Part shown: positions 35,675 to 43,670 of the stretch, in pieces | Layout of the letters: every line of letters starts with the position of its first letter | Position numbering within the stretch: the stretch's first letter is position 1 | From: Methanobrevibacter gottschalkii DSM 11977 | GTDB lineage: Archaea; Methanobacteriota; Methanobacteria; Methanobacteriales; Methanobacteriaceae | Direction of reading: 5' to 3' | Assembly: GCF_003814835.1 (NCBI RefSeq) | Contig: NZ_RKRG01000001.1 | Span: forward strand, 186,001-250,000 | Length of the DNA: 64,000 nt | Notes under the pieces: model-generated | Told to the model about the DNA's origin: nothing | Database searches by the model: none | What the model saw: only the letters and a program-made list of their open reading frames with translations | Program-made: the position numbers and the translations under genes

Positions 35675-37108
35675 ATGAGATATATAACAAAAACTGACTT
35701 ATTGGTTATTGGATTAAATTCCGGATATTTATTAATAGGAATTGGAATAATGTGTTTAATTCCATTAATATTTGATTTAATATATTTTGAATTTGATTTA
35801 ATTAGCTTTATTCTGCCTGGAGCAATATCAATATGTCTTGGATTCTTTTTAACAAAATATCTCGATGAATATTCAAATAAAAATGTTCGACTTAAACATG
35901 GTATGATTATTTCATCTCTTGGATGGATATGGGCAGCTCTTATTGGCGGATTAGTTTTTATGCTTGCAACCAATATGCCCCCAATTGATGCTATCTTTGA
36001 AAGCATGTCTGCTCTAACAGGGACTGGAGTGACAATGTATACAAATTTAGAAATATTACCTCATAGCATACTCTTTTTTAGAGCTTTTGAACAATGGATT
36101 GGAGGTTTAGGAGTTGTAGTCATGGTAATTAGTGTTTTAGCAAAACCGGGTACTGCAACCTCAACGTTATATCATTCAGAAGCACATGATGAGCGTATAA
36201 AACCAAGTACTAAAGCAACCCTTGAAAAAACAATAGAAATTTATATAATTTATACTGTTGTAGGAATTGTATTATATGCAATAGCTGGAATGCCACTTTT
36301 TGATTCCCTATGCAATACATTTTGCATAATTTCAACTGGAGGTATGAATGTTAAAAATGCAAACATGGGCTATTACCATAACGACTTAATTTATTTCATA
36401 TCCATTGTTTTAATGATACTTGGTGCTACAAGTTTTTTAGTACATTATAAAGTTATAAAAACAAAAGGAAAATCATTGTTGGAAGATTTGCAATTTAAAA
36501 TAATTATCTGTGTGATTGCAATTGTAACATTGATGCTTTATTATGTATCAAATATTGTCCCGATGGAATTATTATTCACAGTTGTATCAGCAATTACAAC
36601 AACAGGGGCCAGCATCTCCTCATCTTTAACAATGGCGAGTTGGCCATCTTTTGTAATAATCTGTTTAATCTGTTTAATGTTATCTGGAGGTTCTAATGGA
36701 TCTACTGTAGGAGCTATTAAACTTATCAGATTAATAACATTTTTCAAGGGAATCTACAGAAATATACGTGAAATCTTATCACCGAGTGGTAGAGTTGTTC
36801 CCATAAAATTACAAGGCAGACCATTACCTGAAAATGCATCAGAACAATCTGGAAATTATATCACATTATATCTAATGTTTATAATGTTTACATGGGCATT
36901 ATTCTGTTTCTTCGGCCATGACCCATTTGACAGTTTATTTGCAACTGTATCACTTCAAGGCAACAATGGTTTAGACCTGGGGATTATTACCAATCAAATA
37001 CATCCTGTCTTAAAAATAGTAAGTATGCTCAATATGTGGATTGGAAGATTAGAAATATACCCAGTTTTAATCACATTAAGAACTGTTTTTGAAATTTTCA
37101 AAAGATAA
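35675..37108 (+). CDS. trkH: TrkH-type potassium uptake membrane subunit
   Basis: The 477-residue protein has four repeated M1-P-M2 units. Filter loops are recognisable as MSALTGTGVTMYT, CIISTGGMN, ITTTGASIS and SLQGNNGLDLG; the last deviates most, as usual in this family. It forms the K+ translocating subunit, gated by TrkA, which is encoded 48 bp downstream. No Shine-Dalgarno sequence precedes the ATG, and a TATA-like TTTATATAG lies about 30 bases upstream, so the mRNA may be leaderless. Confidence 0.92.
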   Translation: MRYITKTDLLVIGLNSGYLLIGIGIMCLIPLIFDLIYFEFDLISFILPGAISICLGFFLTKYLDEYSNKNVRLKHGMIISSLGWIWAALIGGLVFMLATNMPPIDAIFESMSALTGTGVTMYTNLEILPHSILFFRAFEQWIGGLGVVVMVISVLAKPGTATSTLYHSEAHDERIKPSTKATLEKTIEIYIIYTVVGIVLYAIAGMPLFDSLCNTFCIISTGGMNVKNANMGYYHNDLIYFISIVLMILGATSFLVHYKVIKTKGKSLLEDLQFKIIICVIAIVTLMLYYVSNIVPMELLFTVVSAITTTGASISSSLTMASWPSFVIICLICLMLSGGSNGSTVGAIKLIRLITFFKGIYRNIREILSPSGRVVPIKLQGRPLPENASEQSGNYITLYLMFIMFTWALFCFFGHDPFDSLFATVSLQGNNGLDLGIITNQIHPVLKIVSMLNMWIGRLEIYPVLITLRTVFEIFKR

Positions 37109-37156
37109 ACTTTATAATACTTAAAAATATATATTGATAAAGTTAGGTGATTTATA

Positions 37157-37816
37157 ATGGATTATGTAGTAATTATGGGAGGAGGTCGTGTAGGGCTTGC
37201 TCTTGCAAACTTATTAATTAATGAAGGATATGACATTACATTAATTGAAAGTGATACAAAGTTATGTGATGAAGTTGCATCAGAACTCGATGCATTAGTT
37301 ATTTGTGGAAATGGAACTAATTCTAAAATACTTGAAGAAGTGAACATTGAAGATGCAAAATATTTCATTGCAACAACTGGAAATGATGAAGCAAACTTAC
37401 TTTCATGCATACTTGTTAGAAAATATAATGTTGAACATATTATTGCACGCGTAAGTAATCCGGATCACGAAGAAGCGTTTAAAGAAGTTGGAATCGAACA
37501 AGTAATAAGTCCAGAAAGAGCTGCTGCATCATATCTGCAAAAAATTGTTACAAGACCTAACACAGCGGAATTAATGACAATAGGGCAAGGAGATGGAGAA
37601 ATTTTAGATATGACCATAACCAATAACAAAATTGTTGGTAAAAAATTTAAAGATGTTTCACCAACAAAAGATTTTATGATTATAGCTACTTATCAAAATG
37701 GAACACTAATCATCCCCCAACCTGACAACATTATTAGCCGTGGAGAAAAGGTTTCTGTTCTTGTTAAAAGAGGATCATTTAGTAAAGTATCCAAAAAATT
37801 AGAAAATAAATCATAA
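37157..37816 (+). CDS. trkA: TrkA-type potassium uptake regulatory subunit
   Basis: The 219-residue protein has an N-terminal NAD-binding RCK domain (GGGRVGLALANLL, residues 8-20, then LIESD and TGNDEANLL) and a C-terminal TrkA-C domain (residues about 135-219). It controls the TrkH channel according to nucleotide state. AGGTGATTT precedes the ATG. It forms an operon with trkH. Its last six bases overlap the convergent MBL gene. Confidence 0.93.
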   Translation: MDYVVIMGGGRVGLALANLLINEGYDITLIESDTKLCDEVASELDALVICGNGTNSKILEEVNIEDAKYFIATTGNDEANLLSCILVRKYNVEHIIARVSNPDHEEAFKEVGIEQVISPERAAASYLQKIVTRPNTAELMTIGQGDGEILDMTITNNKIVGKKFKDVSPTKDFMIIATYQNGTLIIPQPDNIISRGEKVSVLVKRGSFSKVSKKLENKS

Positions 37817-38422
37817 ATATGAATATGATAATTTAATGTGTTCTTTTCCATTATTTTCAACGATTGGTCCATGACCTGGAAAAATTCTTTTGACATTTAA
37901 CGCCATTAATTTTTCAACACTATTTTTCATATCATCATAATTTCCTCCAATATCCATTCGACCAACACCTCCACCAGCAAAAATGGTATCTCCACAAATT
38001 AGGTTTTCACCATCCCAAAGAGAAATTCCTCCACTTGTGTGTCCTGGAGTATGAATTACTTCAAAATCTGCTATTTTATCCCCTTCTTCTAATTCAATAT
38101 CAACACGGGAATTATTTATATTATCAAAACCAAAAGCAGTGCCGGCAGTGCCTAATGTATCCTCATTTCTAATTGGAGTTGCATCCAATTTATGAACAGC
38201 AATTTTAGCATTTGGAAAAAGATAATTACCTCCAATATGATCAAAATGACAATGAGTATTAACTACTAACTCAATATCATCCGGTTCAACACCATTTTCA
38301 CGCAGTTTAGAAAATAGATAATCTCTGTTTTCACCCGCGCCAGTATCAACTAAAATTTTATCATCGATTAAATAACAATTTGAATCATAATTATATCCTA
38401 AAATAAAAACAATTTTTGACAT
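37811..38422 (-). CDS. MBL-fold metallohydrolase (glyoxalase II-like)
   Basis: The 203-residue metallo-beta-lactamase fold protein has the metal motif THCHFDHIGG near residues 55-64, a further His in IHTPGHTSGG, an Asp in LICGDTIFAG and a final His in IFPGHGP. This complete two-metal ligand set indicates an active hydrolase. Glyoxalase II and other thioesterases share the pattern, and the substrate is unknown. It lies downstream of tRNA-Trp on the same strand, with a 59-bp gap. Confidence 0.88.
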   Translation of the reverse strand: MSKIVFILGYNYDSNCYLIDDKILVDTGAGENRDYLFSKLRENGVEPDDIELVVNTHCHFDHIGGNYLFPNAKIAVHKLDATPIRNEDTLGTAGTAFGFDNINNSRVDIELEEGDKIADFEVIHTPGHTSGGISLWDGENLICGDTIFAGGGVGRMDIGGNYDDMKNSVEKLMALNVKRIFPGHGPIVENNGKEHIKLSYSYL

Positions 38423-38481
38423 GAAAAATAATATTAATCCAGTAGTAATTAAAATTTTTGAAAAAAAGTTTTATATAAAAA

Positions 38482-38629
38482 TGGGGTCACAGGGATTTGA
38501 ACCCCGATCCTGGGATTTCTCTTGCCTCAGTACTCCAATTGTTCATCACAACAAGTACTGTTCAGTTACGCGTATATTTCTTCAAAGACAACTGGAGTCC
38601 CAGATGATGCCAGGTTACACCATAACCCC
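38482..38629 (-). tRNA. tRNA-Trp (CCA) with 75-nt intron
   Basis: The mature 73-nt tRNA folds with acceptor GGGGTTA/TGACCCC, a T-loop TTCAAAT and an anticodon stem TGGGA/TCCCA around CTCCA-G-A. The gene is interrupted after position 37. No CCA end is encoded. The exon-intron junctions can form a relaxed bulge-helix-bulge: the anticodon-loop CUCC faces AGAG of the intron, with the helix TGTC/GGCA next to it. Splicing there leaves G37 joined to A38. Confidence 0.93.
38517..38591 (-). ncRNA. tRNA-Trp intron resembling a box C/D 2'-O-methylation guide RNA
   Basis: The 75-nt intron carries, in order: TTGAAGA (38579-38585, a one-mismatch box C), CTGA (38562-38565, box D'), GTGATGA (38543-38549, perfect box C') and CTGA (38527-38530, box D). 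The guide before box D, CAATTGGAGT, pairs with A31-G37 of the tRNA plus the first three intron bases. The fifth base before box D is opposite C34, the classical methylation position. Known euryarchaeal tRNA-Trp introns guide modification of C34 and U39. The guide before D' (TATACGCGTAA) does not match U39. Confidence 0.8.
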
Positions 38630-38684
38630 GTATATAACATACAACAATAATAAATTTATTTTAATAATATATAAAGATTACCAT

Positions 38685-39095
38685 TTATTCAAATTTCATT
38701 TGTCTATCAATACCAGTTATTTCATCAATTTCCAAACCTTTTTCAAGTGCATAATCTTTTTCAACACGATAATTGCCTTTTTTAGTACGGGGAGTATTAT
38801 CAGGCTCTAAAAATAACCATTTAGTATATTTAAATCTAACACCGATATACGGTTTAGCTCCAAAAATATTTGAGAATTCGCATAACTCCTCAATTTGAAT
38901 AGAATCAATATATATTTTATCTTTTGTAGTTGTTTTAACTTCAATAGCTAAATATAATTTACCATTTCCAGCAACAACATCAGGTAAGGACTTTTTAGTA
39001 GCCCCTCCAGATGCTGGAGCCCTCATAGCTGCAAAATTCCTTTCCCAAAGTTTATGTACTAACTCTCTTTCTTCAGCCGATCCTTTTTTAGCCAT
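38685..39095 (-). CDS. hjc: Holliday junction resolvase Hjc
   Basis: Hjc cuts four-way DNA junctions during recombination repair. The 136-residue protein begins MAKKGSAEERELVHKLWE with the catalytic Glu, then RAPASGG, the catalytic Asp of SLPDVVAGN, and the ExK of YLAIEVKTT. I start at 39095, where MAKKGS matches the family; an in-frame ATG lies five codons earlier. The C-terminal tail is longer than in the smallest Hjc proteins. It lies within the tRNA cluster, between tRNA-Glu and tRNA-Trp, on the same strand. Confidence 0.92.
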   Translation of the reverse strand: MAKKGSAEERELVHKLWERNFAAMRAPASGGATKKSLPDVVAGNGKLYLAIEVKTTTKDKIYIDSIQIEELCEFSNIFGAKPYIGVRFKYTKWLFLEPDNTPRTKKGNYRVEKDYALEKGLEIDEITGIDRQMKFE

Positions 39096-39158
39096 AACAA
39101 CACTCAACAAAGATAATAATTCATCTATAATACTAATTTTATATTAACATGATATATA

Positions 39159-39188
39159 ATAAGAATGCGAGAGCATTTGAAAAGTAAT
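39159..39188. repeat. 19-bp repeat copy 2 fused to a tRNA-Leu 3'-end-like remnant
   Basis: The exact 19-mer shared with 25125-25143 spans 39170-39188. Its left part, read on the minus strand as TGCTCTCGCATTCTTA, matches the 3' end and flank of the nearby tRNA-Leu (TGCTCCCGCATTCTTA) at 15 of 16 bases, and it is preceded by TTCAAAT like a T-loop. It looks like a decayed tRNA 3' end. Confidence 0.4.
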
Positions 39189-39208
39189 CATGAAAAATAA
39201 ATATCTAA

Positions 39209-39286
<78 letters not shown>

Positions 39287-39353
39287 ATAAGAACAACATA
39301 CAAAATGCAAATTACATTAAATAATCTTAAAAAATCAAAAATAGATTTATAAA

Positions 39354-39429
39354 TGGGGCCGGAGCCGAGATTCGAACCCGAGTCCCGGGATCCACAGTCC
39401 CGGAGGATGACCACCTACCCTACCCCGGC
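39354..39429 (-). tRNA. tRNA-His (GUG), CCA end encoded
   Basis: The acceptor GCCGGGG pairs with CTCCGGC, followed by discriminator C and an encoded CCA. Anticodon loop CTGTGGA gives GUG. Position -1 is T in the DNA, so the essential G-1 would have to be added after transcription (Thg1-type). It is the only tRNA in this cluster with an encoded CCA. Confidence 0.95.
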
Positions 39430-39459
39430 AAATGAAATAGATTAAAAAGTTGTAAGAAT

Positions 39460-39541
39460 GCGGGAGCAGGGATTTGAACCCTGGTAGACCTGCGTCAACA
39501 GGTCCTAAGCCTGTCCCCTTTGGCCTCTCGGGCACCCCCGC
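39460..39541 (-). tRNA. tRNA-Leu (UAG)
   Basis: The 82-nt class II tRNA has acceptor GCGGGGG/CTCCCGC, anticodon loop CTTAGGA (UAG), an extended variable arm after the anticodon stem (TGACGCAGGTCTA region) and T-loop GTTCAAATC. CCA is not encoded. Confidence 0.95.
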
Positions 39542-39593
39542 TTATGAAAACAAAGGATACATAGAAACCATAAAAAATCTTAACAAGTTTTTA

Positions 39594-39671
<78 letters not shown>

Positions 39672-39698
39672 ATATGAATATAAACTGTTTAATCAACA

Positions 39699-39772
39699 TG
39701 GGCCCAATGGGGTTCGAACCCATGGCCTTCCGGTTATGAGCCGGACGCTCTACCTGGCTAAGCTATGGGCCC
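39699..39772 (-). tRNA. tRNA with CAU anticodon (elongator Met or Ile2)
   Basis: The 74-nt gene has acceptor GGGCCCA/TGGGCCC, discriminator A and anticodon loop CTCATAA. The G1-C72 pair and the absence of initiator-type features exclude initiator tRNA. GGGCCC acceptors are common in archaeal Ile2, whose C34 is changed to agmatidine, so Met versus Ile2 is not settled by sequence reading. Confidence 0.9.
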
Positions 39773-39777
39773 AAAAG

Positions 39778-39850
<73 letters not shown>

Positions 39851-40040
39851 ATATGACACCCATCTCACTTAGTCAAATATAACCCATGTTTAAAAATCGA
39901 AAGATTTTAAACAGTAATAAGTAGTTTGTATAATACACTATATAAACCTTTGGGTTTTTATAACCTCAAACTAATAAAATCAGTTCTATTAAGTAAATTA
40001 AACTAACTACTATATAAACTTTAAGTCCATATATAAATAC
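39851..40040. promoter_or_regulatory. Divergent promoter region: tRNA cluster (minus) and radical SAM gene (plus)
   Basis: On the minus strand TTATATTTG lies about 25-30 bp before tRNA-Asn and fits the tRNA promoter. On the plus strand two TATA boxes occur: CTATATAAAC (40010-40019) and CATATATAAATAC just before the ATG at 40041. No Shine-Dalgarno sequence precedes that ATG, so the radical SAM mRNA is probably leaderless. A third ACTATATAAACC lies near 39938-39949. Confidence 0.5.
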
Positions 40041-41021
40041 ATGGATTCTAACATATTTGATTTAATAAAAAAAGCTAATGAAGTCACATTAAACAAACAT
40101 GGCGATTTAATTACATTAGAGCGAGCAGTATTTTTATCTTGGTGGTGCGATAAAGGAGATTGTGCCTTTTGTTATATGTCCACACAAAAAGATAAAATTA
40201 GAGATCCGACCAAAGCGAGACGAAACATTAATAACATCTATGCTGAAGCTGAAATGTGTAAACGTCTTGATTGGAACATTGAATTTTTATCTGGAGGATA
40301 CGAATCTTATACAACACAAGAAATAAAAGAAATAGCCACAACAATAAAAGATATAACTGGAGATGGTGTATGGTTAAATACTGGAATAACAGATGAATTA
40401 GAAGAATATGGTTCTGAAATAAAAGGAATAACCGGCGCTGTTGAAGTAGCAAATCCAAAAATCCATGAAAAGGTATGCCCTTCAAAAAAATTAAGTGATA
40501 TAAGTAATATGTTAGATACCGCAAACGATTTAGGATTTAAAAAAGCAATCACAATTATATTGGGACTTGGTGAAACACTATCTGATGTGGACTACATAAT
40601 AAATTATATTCAAGCCCACAAAATCGATAGAGTAATCTTTTATTCATTAAATCCCCACAAAGAAACAATATATGCAAATTCTTCACAGCCCGCTTCTCTT
40701 TATTATGCGCAAATAGTAGCTCAAGTTAGATTAGCATTCCCAGATATTGAAATAATCTGTGGAACTTGGATTGATAATCTTGCAAATATAGGCATATTAA
40801 TATTAAGTGGAGCAAATGGAATTACAAAATTCCCACTATTCAAAATGTTTGGAACAAAATATGGAAAAAGGGTTGAAGAAGAAGTAAAATGGACCGGTAG
40901 AAAATTAAAGGGAACATTTACAGATAAAAATCAGTTAGGTCCTAAAAAAAGTGAAATTTCACCAGAATTAGATAAATTTATTAAAAGATATGTGAAAGAA
41001 TCTCTTAAAAATAAATATTAA
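40041..41021 (+). CDS. Radical SAM protein with C-x4-C-x2-C cluster motif
   Basis: The 326-residue protein has a radical-SAM-type barrel, but its cluster motif is WWCDKGDCAFCYM, which reads C-x4-C-x2-C (residues about 36-44) rather than the common C-x3-C-x2-C. Nearby FLSGGYESYTTQEI fits the SAM-binding GGE-like motif. The rest resembles BioB/HydE/HmdB-like proteins (GLGETLSDVDYIINYI). HmdB, which helps build the [Fe]-hydrogenase cofactor, also has an unusual motif spacing, so a cofactor-synthesis role is possible but not shown. The gene is probably leaderless. Confidence 0.75.
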   Translation: MDSNIFDLIKKANEVTLNKHGDLITLERAVFLSWWCDKGDCAFCYMSTQKDKIRDPTKARRNINNIYAEAEMCKRLDWNIEFLSGGYESYTTQEIKEIATTIKDITGDGVWLNTGITDELEEYGSEIKGITGAVEVANPKIHEKVCPSKKLSDISNMLDTANDLGFKKAITIILGLGETLSDVDYIINYIQAHKIDRVIFYSLNPHKETIYANSSQPASLYYAQIVAQVRLAFPDIEIICGTWIDNLANIGILILSGANGITKFPLFKMFGTKYGKRVEEEVKWTGRKLKGTFTDKNQLGPKKSEISPELDKFIKRYVKESLKNKY

Positions 41022-41162
41022 ACTAAATACGATCCGAAATCATCATCTATAAATTAAAATATTTTATAAAAAATTAAATAAAATAAGTTCTATTTTAATA
41101 ACCTTTATAAATCTAATATACTAAACATAATTATAATATAAATTACTAGTGGAGGAATTATT

Positions 41163-42533
41163 ATTAACGATGATGTCGATATGATGTGTGGACTTGAAAT
41201 CCACGTACAGCTAGAAACTGAATCAAAATTATTCTGTGATTGTCCTACAAATTATCAGGATGCTCCAGCAAATACAAATATCTGTCCAGTTTGTCTTAAC
41301 CAACCCGGAGCAAAACCACATCCCACCAATAAAAAAGCATTAGAAAATGCTTTAATGATTGCTTTGATGCTTAACTGTGAAATTGATCAAGATGTAATCT
41401 ATTTTATGAGAAAACATTACGATTACCCAGATTTATCTTCTGGATATCAGAGAACTTCTGTCCCAATTGGAATTAAAGGTGAATTAAACGGAATTAGAAT
41501 TAGGGAAATTCACGCAGAAGAAGACCCGGGTCAATACAAACCGGATAGAGGTATTGTTAACTTCAACCGTTCAGGAATTCCACTGGTTGAAATTGTTACA
41601 GAACCGGATATAAAATCTCCTGAAGAAGCAAGAAACTTCTTAAAAGAATTAATTCGTGTTTTACAATACAGTGGAGGGGCTCGTGGAGAAGGAACCATGA
41701 GAGCAGATGTAAATATTTCTATCAATGGTGGAAACAGAGTAGAAATGAAAAACGTTAACTCCATTAAAGGAGCTTACAAAGCATTGAAATTTGAACTTGT
41801 AAGACAAAAAAACCTTATGAAAAGAGGAGTGGAAGTTAAACAGGAAACTCGTGCTTATTTAGAATCCCAAATGATTACTGTGGGAATGAGGATGAAAGAA
41901 GATGCAGATGATTACAGATTCATCACAGACCCTGATTTACCACCAATGCAAATTTCTGATGAAACAATTCAAAGAATTTTAGATACAATGCCTGAAGCAC
42001 CCCACAACAAAGTAAAGCGATTTGTTGAAGATTATGGTATTGATGCGGAATCTGCAAAAGTTTTAACTTCAGAACTTGATTTGGCTATTGCATACGAAGA
42101 AGTTGTAAAAGAAATTGAACCAATATTTGCATCCAAATGGATGAGAGATGAACTTAAAAGAGTTTTATCTTATAATAAATTAGATTTTGCAGATAGTGGA
42201 ATTAGTGTTGCAAATTTAATTGAATTCTTAAATATGATTCAAACAAAAGAAATTACACAAAAAGCAGCTAAAAAAATCATTGAACAAATGCCAAATAATG
42301 AAAAAACACCTAAGGCAATTGCTGAAGAATTAGGATTACTAGGTGTTGTAAAAGATGACGAAGTGCTTGCAGCTGTAAAACAGGCAATCGAAGAAAATCC
42401 AAAAGCTGTTGAAGATTACCTGGCTGGTCAAAAAGCTTCAATTAATTTTTTAATGGGACAAGTAATGAAATTAACACGTGGAAAAGCTGATCCTGGAGAA
42501 ACTGTTAAATTATTAAGAGAGAATATAGAATAG
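41163..42533 (+). CDS. gatB: Aspartyl/glutamyl-tRNA amidotransferase subunit B; possible ATT start
   Basis: GatB with GatA and GatC converts misacylated Asp-tRNA-Asn (and in other lineages Glu-tRNA-Gln) to the amidated form. Core motifs are CGLEIHVQLETESKLFC, CPVCLNQPGA, HYDYPDLSSGYQ, GIPLVEIVTEPDI and EMKNVNS; the C-terminal GatB/YqeY domain ends with the expected FLMGQVMKLTRGKADP. The first ATG (41181) lies 25 bases after GGAGG (41151-41155). An in-frame ATT at 41163 lies seven bases after it and would add six residues (INDDVD), as longer family members have. An in-frame TAA at 41139 bounds the choices. The start is inferred, the product certain. Confidence 0.93.
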   Translation: MNDDVDMMCGLEIHVQLETESKLFCDCPTNYQDAPANTNICPVCLNQPGAKPHPTNKKALENALMIALMLNCEIDQDVIYFMRKHYDYPDLSSGYQRTSVPIGIKGELNGIRIREIHAEEDPGQYKPDRGIVNFNRSGIPLVEIVTEPDIKSPEEARNFLKELIRVLQYSGGARGEGTMRADVNISINGGNRVEMKNVNSIKGAYKALKFELVRQKNLMKRGVEVKQETRAYLESQMITVGMRMKEDADDYRFITDPDLPPMQISDETIQRILDTMPEAPHNKVKRFVEDYGIDAESAKVLTSELDLAIAYEEVVKEIEPIFASKWMRDELKRVLSYNKLDFADSGISVANLIEFLNMIQTKEITQKAAKKIIEQMPNNEKTPKAIAEELGLLGVVKDDEVLAAVKQAIEENPKAVEDYLAGQKASINFLMGQVMKLTRGKADPGETVKLLRENIE

Positions 42534-42545
42534 GGAGGAAATAAT

Positions 42546-43352
42546 ATGGTGGAAAAAAAATCTTTTGTTAAAGATTATATGACAAAAAATGTTATCTGCG
42601 TTTCCCCAAATACTCCTACTGAAGAAATTATTGAATTAATGAGAACAAGTCGGCACAACAGTTATCCTGTTGTTGTAAATGATAGACTTGTTGGAATGGT
42701 AACTGCATTTGATGTTGTATCTAAAAAATGGTCAGACACGGTTGAAGGGTTGATGAGCACTAAATTAGTTGTTGCTAACCCTGAATTATCCATAAATGAT
42801 GCATCTAGAGTAATGTTTAGAAGAGGAATCTCCAGAATGCCTGTTGTTGATGAAAATAGAAAAATTGTTGGAATTATAACAAATACGGATATGGTTAGAT
42901 CACATATCGAAAGGTCAACACCAAATAAAGTTGAATATTTCAAAAAAACTCTAGAACAATTATACGATATCAAAGCTACATTAAGACACATGCCTGTTGA
43001 AACTAATAAATTACGCCCAACACAAGATAGAGTCTATGCGGATGAGCTTGAAGGAAGAACTTATGAATTAAAAAGAGGATTAGCAGAACCTGCAATTGTT
43101 GTAAAAACTGGAAATAGATGGATTCTGGTTGATGGGCATCACAGAGCTGTAGCTTCATCACAGCAAGGTTATGAAACAGTTGATTCATATGTTATTGATT
43201 TAGGACAAGACATAAAATTAGGTATGGAGAAAACTGCAGATAAAGCGGGAATTAAAACATTTTCAGATATTGAAATTATTGATGATGATAAACATCCTCT
43301 GATAGCACTTACAGAAAGCCTTCAAGATCAAGAACGTAAAAGTGATGATTAA
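42546..43352 (+). CDS. CBS-pair protein fused to a ParB/Srx-like domain
   Basis: The 268-residue protein starts with two CBS domains (residues about 5-125; YMTKNVICVSPNTP and GLMSTKLVVANP). A ParB/sulfiredoxin-like domain follows, with KLRPTQDRVYADELEG, RWILVDGHHRAVASSQQ and VDSYVIDL. GHHR is the characteristic motif of this fold, which in ParB proteins binds CTP and in Srx binds ATP. A nucleotide sensor coupled to a nucleotide-dependent switch is a fair inference; chromosome partitioning is not implied. It follows gatB by 12 bases with GGGAGG upstream and abuts hisE. Confidence 0.85.
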   Translation: MVEKKSFVKDYMTKNVICVSPNTPTEEIIELMRTSRHNSYPVVVNDRLVGMVTAFDVVSKKWSDTVEGLMSTKLVVANPELSINDASRVMFRRGISRMPVVDENRKIVGIITNTDMVRSHIERSTPNKVEYFKKTLEQLYDIKATLRHMPVETNKLRPTQDRVYADELEGRTYELKRGLAEPAIVVKTGNRWILVDGHHRAVASSQQGYETVDSYVIDLGQDIKLGMEKTADKAGIKTFSDIEIIDDDKHPLIALTESLQDQERKSDD

Positions 43353-43640
43353 ATGAATGATAAAATTATAAGAGAAGTATATGAAGTTTTAGAATCACGC
43401 CGTGACAATCCTATTGATTCATACACCTCAAAAATCATGCAAAATAGTGATAAAAAAGCAGAAGACAAAATACTTGAAAAAATTGCCGAAGAAGCAGGAG
43501 AAGTATTAATAGCTTCTAAGAATGATGAAAATTTAGTTTATGAATCCGTTGATTTGATTTTCCATACATTATTGCTTCTTGCATACAAAGGCATAGACCT
43601 TGATGATGTGTTTGATGAATTTGCAAGAAGAAGAAAATAA
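43353..43640 (+). CDS. hisE: Phosphoribosyl-ATP pyrophosphatase
   Basis: HisE hydrolyses phosphoribosyl-ATP to phosphoribosyl-AMP, the second step of histidine synthesis. The 95-residue all-helical MazG-like protein has the metal-binding [17 protein letters not shown] and [15 protein letters not shown] with the expected E..E and D residues. Its ATG follows the previous stop codon immediately, so translation is coupled. No other his gene is nearby. Confidence 0.95.
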   Translation: MNDKIIREVYEVLESRRDNPIDSYTSKIMQNSDKKAEDKILEKIAEEAGEVLIASKNDENLVYESVDLIFHTLLLLAYKGIDLDDVFDEFARRRK

Positions 43641-43670
43641 AATATATTAATTCAGATACTGGTTGAAAAC

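Noticed and set aside
38421-38810. Plus-strand open frame covering the tRNA-Trp gene
   Set aside because: It runs across a tRNA gene and into hjc on the opposite strand and has no protein family character.
25125-39188. 14-kb integrated element bounded by the exact 19-bp repeats
   Set aside because: The interval contains core genes (argG, ftr, trk, nnr) and no integrase or phage genes, so it is not a mobile island.
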